Shown here piece after piece: positions 8,717 through 17,270 of a stretch of 64,000 nt of DNA. The notes under the pieces were generated by a model, which saw nothing but the letters and a program-made list of their open reading frames with translations, did no database searches and was not told the DNA's origin. Every line of letters begins with the position of its first letter. Within the stretch, counting starts at the first letter, position 1. The stretch comes from UBA4742 sp963785815 (lineage in GTDB: Bacteria; Actinomycetota; Acidimicrobiia; Acidimicrobiales; Acidimicrobilacustridaceae). The position numbers and the translations under genes were made by a program. The DNA lies in contig CAWAWN010000002.1 in assembly GCA_963785815.1 (NCBI GenBank), positions 310,001-374,000 on the forward strand, in the 5' to 3' direction.

Positions 8717-9079
8717 GTGCTGCAACAACTCTCAGACGTGTCAGAGCCCGTGCTGGGCTTCAGGGCCAGTGGAGAGCTCACCGCCGACGACTACCGGGCG
8801 GTGCTGCTGCCCGCGGTGGAGGCCGCGCTGCAGACCGAGGGCAAGGTGCGGCTCCTGTACATCCTCGGTGAGGATCTGCAGGGCTTCTCCGCCGGCGCCG
8901 CCTGGCAGGACACGAAGGTCGGCGTGGAGCACGTCACGCGGTGGGAGAAGATCGCCGTCGTGTCCGACAAGGACTGGCTGCGACACTCCGTGGATGTCTT
9001 CGGGTACCTGATCCCCGGCGAGATCCGAGCCTTCCCGGCATCCGAAGAGGCGGAGGCCCGCACCTGGATCGCGAGCTGA
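8717..9079 (+). CDS. SpoIIAA-like / STAS-related family protein
   Basis: A 120-aa soluble protein resembling the SpoIIAA-like family: LGFRASGELTADDYRAVLLP at the N terminus, a central LYILGEDLQGFSAGAAWQD segment and a C-terminal FPASEEAEARTWI helix characteristic of these proteins. The true start is GTG 8717, because GGAGGA sits 7 nt upstream (8704-8709); the in-frame extension to 8546 lacks such a site. The family is often linked to stress or membrane-associated regulation, but no partner gene is nearby, so the function stays open. Confidence 0.75.
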   Translation: MLQQLSDVSEPVLGFRASGELTADDYRAVLLPAVEAALQTEGKVRLLYILGEDLQGFSAGAAWQDTKVGVEHVTRWEKIAVVSDKDWLRHSVDVFGYLIPGEIRAFPASEEAEARTWIAS

Positions 9080-9114
9080 GCCCAGGAGGACGGCATTGCT
9101 GCCGGGCGTCTCCG

Positions 9115-9396
9115 GTGAAGGCCCACAGCAACGGCCAGGAGGGCCTCTCGGCCAGCCACCCGAGCACGAACCTCCAGTTCAGCCCCACCCGAGCCGCCGA
9201 CCTCGACGCCTTCCGCAGAGGGGTGCACTGCAAGCCGAACGCCTACCTCGCCTGGTTCCTGCCCGAGGACACGTTCGGTGGCTTCTTCGTCACCCGGGCC
9301 AAGTTGCGAGCCAACCACATCCGGCTCGACCTGGTGAAGGGGTTCCCCGACGGTGCCTTCTACCGGCTGAGCGACGCGGACCAGGGATCCTGTTGA
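9115..9396 (+). CDS. Hypothetical protein, possibly truncated at its 5' end
   Basis: A 93-aa ORF. The second half (NAYLAWFLPEDTFGGFFVT, RANHIRLDLVKGFPDG) looks like real folded-protein sequence, whereas the first 20 residues do not. A good AGGAGGA at 9084-9090 is 24 nt from GTG 9115, too far to serve it, and the nearer TTG 9096 is out of frame. This mismatch hints at a small indel or a lost 5' end. I do not recognise the family. Confidence 0.4.
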   Translation: MKAHSNGQEGLSASHPSTNLQFSPTRAADLDAFRRGVHCKPNAYLAWFLPEDTFGGFFVTRAKLRANHIRLDLVKGFPDGAFYRLSDADQGSC

Positions 9397-9416
9397 GGCC
9401 TGACGGCCGCCGAACC

Positions 9417-9716
9417 TCAGGCCACCGCCCGGCCGACGACGTAGGCGCCCAGCATGGCGACGGCCATGACCACGACCAGCAGATCGGTGAGCCGGCAGAG
9501 CTGGGGCGGTGCGTGGCGCACGTCCATGAACTCGCGCAGGATGATCCGGACCTTGACCAGCGCCAGGCAGATGGCACTCACCGTGATGGCCGCGCTGGCC
9601 ACCAAGTGGTCACCGTGCTCGCTGGCGTGGTCGATCGCCAAGTACCCGACCGTGATGGCGGCCAGGACGAGCCAGGCCACGAACAGGCGCCGGGAGGACG
9701 AGGAGGTCACGGTCAC
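9417..9716 (-). CDS. Cytochrome c oxidase subunit IV-like membrane protein
   Basis: A 99-aa protein with three predicted membrane helices (LFVAWLVLAAITVGYLAI; VASAAITVSAICLALVKV; LLVVVMAVAMLGAYVVG), the layout of prokaryotic COX4/NorF-like small subunits. The middle segment KVRIILREFMDVRHAP is the family-like loop. GTG 9716 overlaps the stop of the subunit III gene by 4 bp (GTGA), so translation is coupled. It is the last gene of a five-gene operon that lacks any catalytic subunit I. Confidence 0.75.
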   Translation of the reverse strand: MTVTSSSSRRLFVAWLVLAAITVGYLAIDHASEHGDHLVASAAITVSAICLALVKVRIILREFMDVRHAPPQLCRLTDLLVVVMAVAMLGAYVVGRAVA

Positions 9717-10303
9717 CGCACCACGTAGAGCATGGCGAAGATCAGCACCCAGAAGAGATCGACCGTGTGCCAGTACGTGGCGCAGGTCTCGATCGTCTCC
9801 TGCGAACGTCGCCTCGGGTCGGACAGCTGGTGGAGGAGCACGCCCAGGGCCACGAAGCCGATCAGCACGTGCACCCCGTGGATGCCGGTGAGGAAGAAGT
9901 AGTACTGCGTGAACTCGTTCTTGGAGAAGGTGTCGCCCAGGTGGACCAGCTTGACCCACTCGACCATCTTCAGCCCCAGGAACACCACCCCCAGGCCGGC
10001 GGTGGCGTACACGAGCTTCCTGGCCGTCTGGTACCGGCCGGCCCTGACGTGCTGGACGCAGGCGGCGATGGCCCACGAGCTGGTCAGCAGCACGATCGTG
10101 TCGAGCACGCCGAGCCAGGGCGTGAGGTGGGACTGGGTCTGCAGGAAGACCCGCTCGTGCTGGGTCCGGGCGTAGAGGTACACGCAGAAGTACGAGGTGA
10201 ACAGCAGGGACTCGAAGAACACGAAGAACCACATGTCGGGCTCGCCCGGCATCCGCCGGGTCGCCGGCGCGGGCGGCGAGTCGACCACCTCCGGCGCGGT
10301 CAT
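9713..10303 (-). CDS. Cytochrome c oxidase subunit III-like (NorE-type) membrane protein
   Basis: A 196-aa protein with five predicted helices and the subunit III signatures MWFFVFFESLLFTSYF, the TGIHGVHVLIG segment and the terminal ATYWHTVDLFWVLIF motif. Its short length (five helices) is closer to NorE-type proteins, which accompany nitric oxide reductases, than to seven-helix CoxC. ATG 10303 overlaps the previous stop by 4 bp and its own stop overlaps the next start. No subunit I or II is in this window, so its partner enzyme must be encoded elsewhere. Confidence 0.8.
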   Translation of the reverse strand: MTAPEVVDSPPAPATRRMPGEPDMWFFVFFESLLFTSYFCVYLYARTQHERVFLQTQSHLTPWLGVLDTIVLLTSSWAIAACVQHVRAGRYQTARKLVYATAGLGVVFLGLKMVEWVKLVHLGDTFSKNEFTQYYFFLTGIHGVHVLIGFVALGVLLHQLSDPRRRSQETIETCATYWHTVDLFWVLIFAMLYVVR

Positions 10304-11079
10304 GACGCAGCGGCCCCCAGCGCAGCCGCCACCCGTGACCGACGCCCGGCGGGCAGGGGCGGCAGCGGGCCGGTGCCGAAGTCCTCCCGGACGATGACGT
10401 TGCGCAGCAGGAGGATGAACACGACGGTGTAGACACCGAAGACGACCACGTCGATCCACCAGGCGATCACGCCGTTCCAGGCCAGGGGCCCCCGCTGGAA
10501 GATCCACGAGGGGGCGACGACCACCTCGGTGAGCGCGTTGCACAGGTTCAGGTAGGCGAACCACCGGGGGAACACGTGGTTCTTGTCCAACAGGATGGCG
10601 GTCATCCAGATGAGGGAGCCGACCAGGAACACGCCCATCGTCCCGGAGAACGACAGGAAGCCCAGGTCGTAGAGCGACTGCTGGAGGGCGGGGCTGCGCT
10701 CGGGGCGCATGGCGCCCGCGGTCATGGCCACGCAGATGAACAGGAAGCCGGGGACGGCGCTGACCGCGTAGAGCAGCAGGTACGAGTAGGCGAAGGCGCG
10801 GCTGACCGACATGCGTCGGATCGTGTAGGTGATCAGGGCGATGGCGGTGGCCGAGAAGCCGCCCAGCACGAAGATGAGCGCGAACCCGATGAGCAGGCCG
10901 GTGTGGCGGTCGGCGAACCAGGTCACCGCCTGGTGGGGCCCGTACCAGGGCTGGCCAGGGGGCTGGGTCCGGGTGATGAGGAAGAAGACGATCGAGTACA
11001 GGCTGTAGAAGGCGATGGTCACGTACCAGGCGAACCAGAGCTCGCGCTTGGGGTCGTCGAGCCAGGCCCGACGCTTCAC
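10300..11079 (-). CDS. Hypothetical polytopic membrane protein B (paralogue of the next gene)
   Basis: A 259-aa protein with about seven hydrophobic helices. I do not recognise a characterised family. It shares with the adjacent upstream gene a common pattern in the second half: (V)FPRW-x-A-x-x-N, then GP-(F/L)-AWNG followed by a Trp-rich helix (IAWWIDVV here, LSFWVRNL there), so the two are tandem paralogues. ATG 11079 overlaps the preceding stop by 4 bp. The context suggests a role with the oxidase-like subunits encoded downstream; this is inference from operon structure only. Confidence 0.65.
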   Translation of the reverse strand: MKRRAWLDDPKRELWFAWYVTIAFYSLYSIVFFLITRTQPPGQPWYGPHQAVTWFADRHTGLLIGFALIFVLGGFSATAIALITYTIRRMSVSRAFAYSYLLLYAVSAVPGFLFICVAMTAGAMRPERSPALQQSLYDLGFLSFSGTMGVFLVGSLIWMTAILLDKNHVFPRWFAYLNLCNALTEVVVAPSWIFQRGPLAWNGVIAWWIDVVVFGVYTVVFILLLRNVIVREDFGTGPLPPLPAGRRSRVAAALGAAAS

Positions 11080-11780
11080 GCCGCCACCTCCACCGGGGCG
11101 GCGTCACGCGGGAGGGTCTGGCCCAGAGCGATGGCCATGCCCACCAACCAGGCGGTGATGGCCAGGTTGCGCACCCAGAACGACAGGAACCCGTTCCAGG
11201 CGAAGGGCCCGCTCAGCGCCATCCCGGCGAAGCCGGCCGGGATGAGCGCCACCGCGATCACCACGTTGAAGCGCGCCACCCATCGGGGGAAGACCGGCTG
11301 GTCCTGCTCGTCGAAGAAGATGCCCAGGGCCAGGAAGAGGCACAGGGCCACCAGGAACGGGACGGCGCAGGTGAACGTGATCCACGCCAGGTCGTTGCAC
11401 ATCTGGGTGACGGCAGGGGCGCGATCGGGTCGGAAGGCGGCGATGAGCCAGAAGACGGTCGAGGTGAGGAACGCGATCGGGGCGGCCGCGGCGACGCCGA
11501 TCACGCAGTAGCGCAGGATCGGCGTCCGGTGCGCCATGCCACGCATCCGCTCCACGATCAACATCAGGATCGGGATCAGCGCCACACAGAACCAGTTGAA
11601 CAGGATCATGCTGTAGCGGATCCGGGCGGTGTGGAGGCTGTAGAAGGCGGCCACCTTGGCGGCCGAGGCCGTCGGCGACATGGGCGGGATGAAGCCCGGG
11701 AACAGGAAGAAGGCCGCCACCCACAAGAGGGCGACGACGGGCAGCGTCCAGAAGATGAGCCGTTCGCCGGCGGTCCTCAT
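11076..11780 (-). CDS. Hypothetical polytopic membrane protein A (paralogue of the previous gene)
   Basis: A 234-aa protein with about six to seven hydrophobic helices. It begins MRTAGERLIFWTLPVVALLW and carries the shared VFPRWVARFN and GPFAWNGFLSFW motifs in its second half. ATG 11780 overlaps the TetR stop by 4 bp (ATGA). An upstream in-frame extension to 11993 is Arg/Pro-rich, lies inside the TetR gene and is not used. Function unknown. Confidence 0.65.
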   Translation of the reverse strand: MRTAGERLIFWTLPVVALLWVAAFFLFPGFIPPMSPTASAAKVAAFYSLHTARIRYSMILFNWFCVALIPILMLIVERMRGMAHRTPILRYCVIGVAAAAPIAFLTSTVFWLIAAFRPDRAPAVTQMCNDLAWITFTCAVPFLVALCLFLALGIFFDEQDQPVFPRWVARFNVVIAVALIPAGFAGMALSGPFAWNGFLSFWVRNLAITAWLVGMAIALGQTLPRDAAPVEVAA

Positions 11781-12379
11781 CGGACCTCCACCGCCCGCAT
11801 GACGGTGGCGACGAGCTGGCGCAGGCGTGCCGTGCGGCCCCGGCTCCCGGCTTGGGTGACCAGGAGCCCGTACAGGGCCAGGAAGAAGAAGTTGGCGCTG
11901 TTGTCGGGATCGACCCCGTCGCTGAGCAGCCCAAGCTCCTGCGCCCGTCGGAACTCGGTGACGACCCGGGCGTGGACCGGGTGCTGGGGCCACAGCGACA
12001 GCTCGGGGCGCGCCGGCGAGAAGTAGAGGGCCAGCATCTCTCGGAACAGCACCGGTCCCAGCCGGCGTTCGATCGCGGCGATCAGACCCACGACCTTGGT
12101 CAGCGTCGCCGCCAGACCGCGCGGCACCCGCAGGTAGCTATCGAGCTGGGCGGCGATGCGCAGCTCCTCGCGCTGGCCAAGCTCGGCCAGGACGTGCTCC
12201 TTCGTCTCGAAGTGGAAGAAGAACGTGCCGTGGGCGACACCGGCCTGGCCGACGATGGCGCCGATGTCGCCGTGGGCCACGCCGGACTTCTTGAACTCGG
12301 CGACCGCGGCGTCGAACAGCCGCTCCCGGGTGGCCAGACGGCGTTCGTCGCGCGGCGTGAGACGCTCCCGGGTGCCCAT
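11777..12379 (-). CDS. TetR/AcrR family transcriptional regulator heading the membrane operon
   Basis: A 200-aa protein with the TetR N-terminal DNA-binding domain: TRERLFDAAVAEFKKSG, the recognition helix region IGAIVGQAGVAHGTFFFHFETKEHV, then a divergent ligand-binding domain. ATG 12379 is chosen; an in-frame GTG at 12391 is an alternative 4 codons upstream. It is the first gene of the operon and overlaps the next gene by 4 bp, so it is co-expressed with the genes it probably controls. Two palindromes lie 25-52 bp upstream and make a likely autoregulatory operator. The ligand is unknown. Confidence 0.85.
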   Translation of the reverse strand: MGTRERLTPRDERRLATRERLFDAAVAEFKKSGVAHGDIGAIVGQAGVAHGTFFFHFETKEHVLAELGQREELRIAAQLDSYLRVPRGLAATLTKVVGLIAAIERRLGPVLFREMLALYFSPARPELSLWPQHPVHARVVTEFRRAQELGLLSDGVDPDNSANFFFLALYGLLVTQAGSRGRTARLRQLVATVMRAVEVR

Positions 12380-12403
12380 GACAGTTCGCACCCTAGTCCA
12401 TCG

Positions 12404-12431
12404 CTGACCTCAGTCGCTGACTCCAGTCAGC
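12404..12431. promoter_or_regulatory. Tandem palindromes, candidate TetR operator
   Basis: Two adjacent inverted repeats share CTGA/TCAG half-sites: CTGA-CC-TCAG at 12404-12413 and GCTGACT-CC-AGTCAGC at 12416-12431, with centres 15 bp apart. They lie just upstream of the TetR gene, the usual place for a TetR operator. Confidence 0.55.
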
Positions 12432-12482
12432 TCATGGGCCGCGCGCGCCAAGACCGTCCCGGCGGCCCGCTCACGCGTCCGC

Positions 12483-13415
12483 TCAGGCCCCGGTGGGGAA
12501 GCGCGCCTCACGGGCGCGCAGCACGGCGCACAGCGATTCGTTGTAGGGCGTGTCCAGCCCCAACGGCCGGCTGAGCTCGACCACCTGGCCGTTGATGACG
12601 TCGACCTCGGACCGGCGACGAGCCAGGTGGTCGAGGCGCATCGACGGGCTGGCATCGGGGATGGTGGCGGCGAAGTCGGTGACGTAGCGCACCGGATCGT
12701 CGAAGGAGAACGTGACCCCTCGGGCCTGGGCCAACCGGTAGGCCTCCATCATGCAGGCCAGGGCGATCGCCCAGGTCTCGTGGTTGGCCATCAGCTCCCC
12801 CACCGTGACGTCGAACGCGGCGGTGGGCGCGCTGAGCGTCACGTTGCACAGGAACTTCTCCCAGATCATGCGATCGACGTCGGCGAAGGCCCGCACGTTG
12901 AACCCGGCGTCGCGCCACGTCGCCTCGATGTGTCGCACCCGGTCGGTCAGCCCGCCACCCATCTCGCCGATGCGGATGAGGCGCATGCCGTTGTGGTGCA
13001 CCGAACCGGGCTCGGGGATGGACGAGCCGAACCCCTCGGCGATGCCGACGACGATCTGGTCCTGGGGCACGTGGCGGGCGACCCGCTCGCCGGCGCCAAG
13101 TCCGTTCTGGAAGGGCATGACCACGTCATCGGGTCGCAGCAGGGGGGCGATCTGCGCGGTCACCGCATCGACGTCGGCCGCCTTGGTGGCGACCACCCAC
13201 ACGTCGCACGGCCCGGCATCGGCAGGCACCGTGCCGACCTGGAAGCCGTCGACCACGTAGCTGCCGCTGGCCCCCGACACCCGCAGCCCATCGGTGGCGA
13301 TGGCCCGGAGGTGCTCCTGCCAGGGATCGATGGCCCACACCTGGTGACCGGACTTGCGCAGCAGCGCGGCGTAGACCGCGCCCATCGCTCCGGTACCGAC
13401 AATCGCAATCTTCAT
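12483..13415 (-). CDS. panE: 2-dehydropantoate 2-reductase (ketopantoate reductase)
   Basis: A 310-aa protein of the ApbA/PanE family, which reduces ketopantoate to pantoate with NADPH in pantothenate/CoA synthesis. The N-terminal Rossmann motif is IVGTGAMGAVYAALL, followed by WVVATKAADVDAV and the QNGLGAGE segment. The C-terminal helical domain contains WEKFLCNVTLSAPTAAF, the conserved Lys/Asn region, and ends with PYNESL. ATG 13415 with GGAAG upstream is the natural start; the extension to 13466 lacks family similarity. Other ApbA-family members act on different 2-oxo acids, so the substrate is inferred. Confidence 0.8.
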   Translation of the reverse strand: MKIAIVGTGAMGAVYAALLRKSGHQVWAIDPWQEHLRAIATDGLRVSGASGSYVVDGFQVGTVPADAGPCDVWVVATKAADVDAVTAQIAPLLRPDDVVMPFQNGLGAGERVARHVPQDQIVVGIAEGFGSSIPEPGSVHHNGMRLIRIGEMGGGLTDRVRHIEATWRDAGFNVRAFADVDRMIWEKFLCNVTLSAPTAAFDVTVGELMANHETWAIALACMMEAYRLAQARGVTFSFDDPVRYVTDFAATIPDASPSMRLDHLARRRSEVDVINGQVVELSRPLGLDTPYNESLCAVLRAREARFPTGA

Positions 13416-13511
13416 CGCACTTCCATCACACGCTCGATCGGACCGGACAGCGTACATGCAAGACACACGACATCCCCAGCCCGCCCGAGGGCCAACCGGC
13501 CAGCCGCGCGG

Positions 13512-14519
13512 TCAGGCCGTGGGGCCGCTGCCCAGCCAGCCGCGGCGCTGGAACAGGATCAGCAGCAGCACGATGGCCACCAGCTCAGATCCCAGACCCA
13601 GCCCGAGGTACCACCACAGACCGATCTGGATGTGGGTGATGGGCCAGGCGAAGTTCTGCCCGAAGAAGCCGGTGAGGAAGCCCAGCGGCAGGAAGATGGT
13701 GGCGATGATGGCCAACTGCTTCATCACCACGTTGAGCCGGTTCGACACCATGGACAGGTGGGTGTCCATGGCGCTGCTGATGAGGTCGCGGTAGGCATCG
13801 GTCATGTCGCTGATGCGGATCAGGTGGTCGTACAGGTTGCGGAAGTAGGCCGTGCCCTGGTCGGTCATGCCGGGGATCTCGACCAGGCCGCCGTTGAGGC
13901 TGGCGATCATGTCGCGCTGGGGTCCGATCACCTTGCGGATCCGCATGATCTGGCGCTTCATGGCGAACAGCGTGCCCAGCTGCTCCTCGGTGGGCGTCTT
14001 GAGGATGGCGTTCTCGAGCTGGTCGATCGACTCGTCGAAGTCGGACAGCACCGGGAAGAACGAGTCGATGAGGGTGTCCATGATCAGGTAGAAGACCACC
14101 ACCTGGGGGGCGGCCGAGTCGCTGGCGTGGTGGGTGCCGATCCGGCCGCGCACCGCCGCGAGGGCGGGGCAGTCGCCCTGGTGGATGCTGATGATCGCGT
14201 GCTCGGTCAGGAAGCAGTGCACCTCGGCCACCTGCTTGCCGTCGCCGGCCATGCCGAAGGTGACGATGTGCACGAAGTCGTCGTAGTCGTCGATGCGCGG
14301 GCGCTGGCCGAAGGTGTCGGCCGCATCCACCGCCACCGGGTGGAAGTGGAACCGGTCGATCAGCATGGCCTTCACGTCGTCGTCGGGCCCGGGGTCGTGC
14401 ACGTCGAGGTCCAGCCAGAAGAACTCTCCCCCGGTCAGGGCCGCGGCGACGGCGTCGGGGGTCGCGGCTTCGGTCTGGCCGCCGTGGGTCAGGGTTCCCT
14501 GCATCCCGGCGATTTTCAC
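13512..14519 (-). CDS. corA: CorA-family divalent cation transporter
   Basis: A 335-aa protein: soluble alpha/beta N-terminal domain, long helices, and two C-terminal membrane helices. The signature loop between the helices reads GFFGQNFAW, so the classical GMN motif is GQN here, a variant I recall from other actinobacterial homologues. It probably carries Mg2+ or a related ion, but specificity cannot be read from sequence. It is 13 bp downstream of the potassium channel gene on the same strand, so the two ion-transport genes may be co-transcribed. Confidence 0.85.
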   Translation of the reverse strand: MKIAGMQGTLTHGGQTEAATPDAVAAALTGGEFFWLDLDVHDPGPDDDVKAMLIDRFHFHPVAVDAADTFGQRPRIDDYDDFVHIVTFGMAGDGKQVAEVHCFLTEHAIISIHQGDCPALAAVRGRIGTHHASDSAAPQVVVFYLIMDTLIDSFFPVLSDFDESIDQLENAILKTPTEEQLGTLFAMKRQIMRIRKVIGPQRDMIASLNGGLVEIPGMTDQGTAYFRNLYDHLIRISDMTDAYRDLISSAMDTHLSMVSNRLNVVMKQLAIIATIFLPLGFLTGFFGQNFAWPITHIQIGLWWYLGLGLGSELVAIVLLLILFQRRGWLGSGPTA

Positions 14520-14532
14520 CCGCTGACCGGGT

Positions 14533-15531
14533 TCAGGAGGGGGATGCTCCGTCGTCGGCCCCGAGCGGACCGTCCGCCTGGGCCTGCTCGTCGGCCGCGG
14601 CGTCTACCGCGGCGACCTCGTCGGGCGACGCACCGAGGCGGCGTTCGACGTCGGCCAGACGCAGGCTCAGCACCGACAGCTGGTAGCCCATGGTGGCGTG
14701 GCCGCGCTTGATCTCCTCCTTGTTGGCGTCGGTGTGCTCCTTCACGAACACCGACGCCACCGTGGCGGTCAGCACCCCGATGAGACCGATGCCGACCAGC
14801 ATCAGCACCACGGCCACCGCCCGACCGGCACCGCTCACCGGGAAGCGGTCGCCGTAGCCCACGGTGGTGACGGTCACGATGGCCCACCACAGGGCGCCCG
14901 CGTAGTTGTGGATGTTGCTGCCCTTGGCGTGGTCCTCGACCAACAGCACCAGCCACGCACCCAGGAACAGCGTGGCGACCGCGGCGATCAGCACCCGGAA
15001 CAGGCTGTGGTGCTTGAGGATGCTCTCGACCCGCAACAGGCCCTCGTGCACCAGCAGGCTCGCCTTCTCCATGCCCACCAGGTGCCAGCTCTCGAGCGGT
15101 GGCACGATCACGGTGGCCGGCTCCACCCAGCGCCGACGAAGGTAGCCACGGCTGTCGGGGCTGATGACCAACCGCACCAGGTACTCCAGCAGCACCACCA
15201 CCCAGAGCACGAAGAGCAACCCGACCAGAGCGACCGACGAGGAGCCGTCCAGGTTCAGGCTGCCCACCACGATGAGGACGACCAGCCAAGCGATCCCCAG
15301 CACCACCATCGGGAACTTGGTGACGTCCTCGATGCGGTCGACCAGGTCGTGGCGTCCACCGGTCGGCTTGGCGCCGGCCACGCGCTGGCGACGGCGGTCC
15401 TCACGTCGCGCCTTCTCCTCCAACCGCTCCCGCTCCAACCGCTCCAGCCGCTGGATGCGTTCGATGGACGACGACCGCCGCGGGGGAGTCGGATCGGCGG
15501 GATCGGCGCTCGGGTTCGTGGTCACGCCCAC
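14533..15531 (-). CDS. Potassium channel family protein
   Basis: A 332-aa protein. Residues 1-65 are charged, with a coiled-coil-like RIQRLERLERERLEEKARRED stretch. Several membrane helices follow, then the pore helix and selectivity filter WWAIVTVTTVGYGDRFPV, and an inner helix ending VASVFVKEH. The C-terminal tail is again charged and helical (LRLADVERRLGAS), likely for oligomerisation. TVGYG marks K+ selectivity. The start is GTG 15531; GTG 15525 is an alternative. The gene precedes corA. Confidence 0.85.
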   Translation of the reverse strand: MGVTTNPSADPADPTPPRRSSSIERIQRLERLERERLEEKARREDRRRQRVAGAKPTGGRHDLVDRIEDVTKFPMVVLGIAWLVVLIVVGSLNLDGSSSVALVGLLFVLWVVVLLEYLVRLVISPDSRGYLRRRWVEPATVIVPPLESWHLVGMEKASLLVHEGLLRVESILKHHSLFRVLIAAVATLFLGAWLVLLVEDHAKGSNIHNYAGALWWAIVTVTTVGYGDRFPVSGAGRAVAVVLMLVGIGLIGVLTATVASVFVKEHTDANKEEIKRGHATMGYQLSVLSLRLADVERRLGASPDEVAAVDAAADEQAQADGPLGADDGASPS

Positions 15532-15600
15532 TGGGACCTGACCGTAGTGGGTGGCGCCCTCAGCCGGCGCGACGGTACCGGGCTCGAGGGGCCACCGACG

Positions 15601-16802
15601 TCATCGGTCGATGGGTGACTCCGGCGGTTCCGACGACGAGGTCAGCACCGCGATCCGCCGCAGCACCGCGGCCACGAGCTCAGCGTCGGGCAAGGCGGCT
15701 CCTCGCCGCACCGCGGCGGCGAAGGGCCCCGGACCGAGCCGGACACGCAGGTCGTCGACCAGAGCGTCGAGCTGCTCGGCGCCAGCCGGATCGAAGGGCA
15801 GCGCGTAGGCGGCGCCGGCGGCGGTGAGCGCGCCGTGCGACCGCGGCGGCCTCATGGTCGCCCAGTTGGTGCAGGATGCCGAACACGTGGCGCAGCGACA
15901 GCCACTGGTTGGCCCAGTCCCCGCCCCAGGCTCACCAGGCGGTGGTCGCGCACCAGCTCGGTGAGCCGAACGACATCCGCGTCGCGACCGACCAGCGAGC
16001 TCGGATCCTCGGCGACAACCGTCGCCGGACGGGCACCCGTCGGGGCCGCCAGCTCCCGGCGAGCTCGCAAACGCGGATCATCGGCACGGATCTGCGCCTC
16101 GATCTCGCGGGACTCGACCGAGACCTCGAGGCCGAACTCGTCGCGCATGAGCGTGTGCAGCTGATGGGCACGACGGAGTGCCTCAGCCTGGCGTCCGCTC
16201 CGGTGCAGGGCCACCATCAACTGGCACCAGAACCGCTCCCGGAGCGAATGACCCGCCACCAGCCGTTCAAGGTCCCCGATCACGGCGAGGTCGTCGTCGA
16301 CGCGCAGTCGGGTGTCGATCCAGCGCTCGGTGACCGCCAGGCGCAGCTCCTCGAGACGCACCGCCTCCCCGACCAGCATCTCGTGGTCGGCCACCTCCTC
16401 GTACGCCGCCCCGCGCCACAGCGCCAACGCCTCGCCATAGGTGGCGCCCGCGACCTCGTCGTCGTCGAGCGATCCGGCCAGTTCGGCCAGCACCTCGAAC
16501 CGGTCGGCGTCGATCGCCTGGGCCGGGCTCTCCAGCGCGTAGCCGGGAGGACGAGCGGTCACGGTGGCCTCGGGCTCGATCACCCGACGCAGCCGCGACA
16601 CGTGGCTCTGCAGCGTGGTGGCCGCCGATCCGGGCAGCTCGTCACCCCACAACGCCTGGCACAGCCCGTCGGTCGACACCACCCGGCCGTGGCGGGCGAC
16701 GAGCACGGCCAGCAGCGTGCGCACCTTGGCGCCGCCCAGCGGTACCGGGCCTTGCGCCCGCTGCACGGTCACCGGTCCGAGGACCGACACGGTCAGGGCC
16801 AC
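15601..16802 (-). pseudogene. Decayed SARP/BTAD-type (AfsR-like) transcriptional regulator
   Basis: From GTG 16802 the frame encodes an OmpR/SARP winged helix (VSVLGPVTVQRAQGP..., RTLLAVLVARHGRVVS), a BTAD domain (WIDTRLRVDDDLAVIGDLERL) and the first part of an NB-ARC-like region (SSLVGRDADVVRLTELVRDHRLVSL). Exactly where the P-loop should follow, the sequence jumps to an AfsR-type C terminus (DWANQWLSLRHVFGILHQLGDHEAAAVA, then GALTAAGAAYALPFDPAG...), in two further frames up to TGA 15601. So the ATPase and TPR part is deleted near 15920-15930 and a second frameshift lies near 15845. Only the DNA-binding and BTAD part (to about 15852) could still be made. Confidence 0.75.
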
Positions 16803-16963
16803 GCCACCAGCTTGCCCCGGCGCCTTGCGACACGCTGCAGAACCACGCCAAGTCCGGCTCCAGCCCATCGCCGCGGATCGGCCAGCGCCGAGCGCGATCG
16901 TGCACCGGTACCAGCCAAGGCGGTGGCCACCCGGGCCACCACCACTGCCCCGAGAGGACCGAC

Positions 16964-17188
16964 ATGCCTTTCCTGAACGTCAAGCTGATCAAGGGCGTCT
17001 TCAGCCCCGACGAGAAGCACGAGATGATCTCCAAGCTGACCGAGACCATGGTCGGCATCGAGGGCGAAGCCATGCGCGGCGTCACCTTCGTCACCATCGA
17101 CGAGGTCGGGAGTGGCGACTGGGGCATCGGTGGCCAGTCGATCACCACCGACTACGTCAAGGAGCTCCAGGCCGGCCGGACCGGCTGA
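16964..17188 (+). CDS. Tautomerase family protein (4-oxalocrotonate tautomerase-like)
   Basis: A 74-aa protein beginning MPFLNVKLIKGVFSPDEK. Pro2, which becomes N-terminal after Met removal, is the catalytic base of this superfamily. The central GVTFVTIDEVGSGDWGIGG hairpin also matches the family. Length is typical (60-80 aa). GAGAGGA sits 7 nt before the ATG. The substrate is unknown; the gene is divergent from the SARP remnant and convergent with the LuxR-type regulator. Confidence 0.85.
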   Translation: MPFLNVKLIKGVFSPDEKHEMISKLTETMVGIEGEAMRGVTFVTIDEVGSGDWGIGGQSITTDYVKELQAGRTG

Positions 17189-17270
17189 CGACAGCCCTGA
17201 TCGCCGGCGACGCGGGCTCCCGGGGCACTGGCCGTGGGAACCCGCCACCGGCGCCTCCAGTCCACGGCGA

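Noticed and set aside
9713..11107. Single 464-aa fusion of membrane protein B region and subunit III
   Set aside because: The upstream part is the wrong frame of the membrane protein B gene; subunit III starts at ATG 10303 with a 4-bp overlap.
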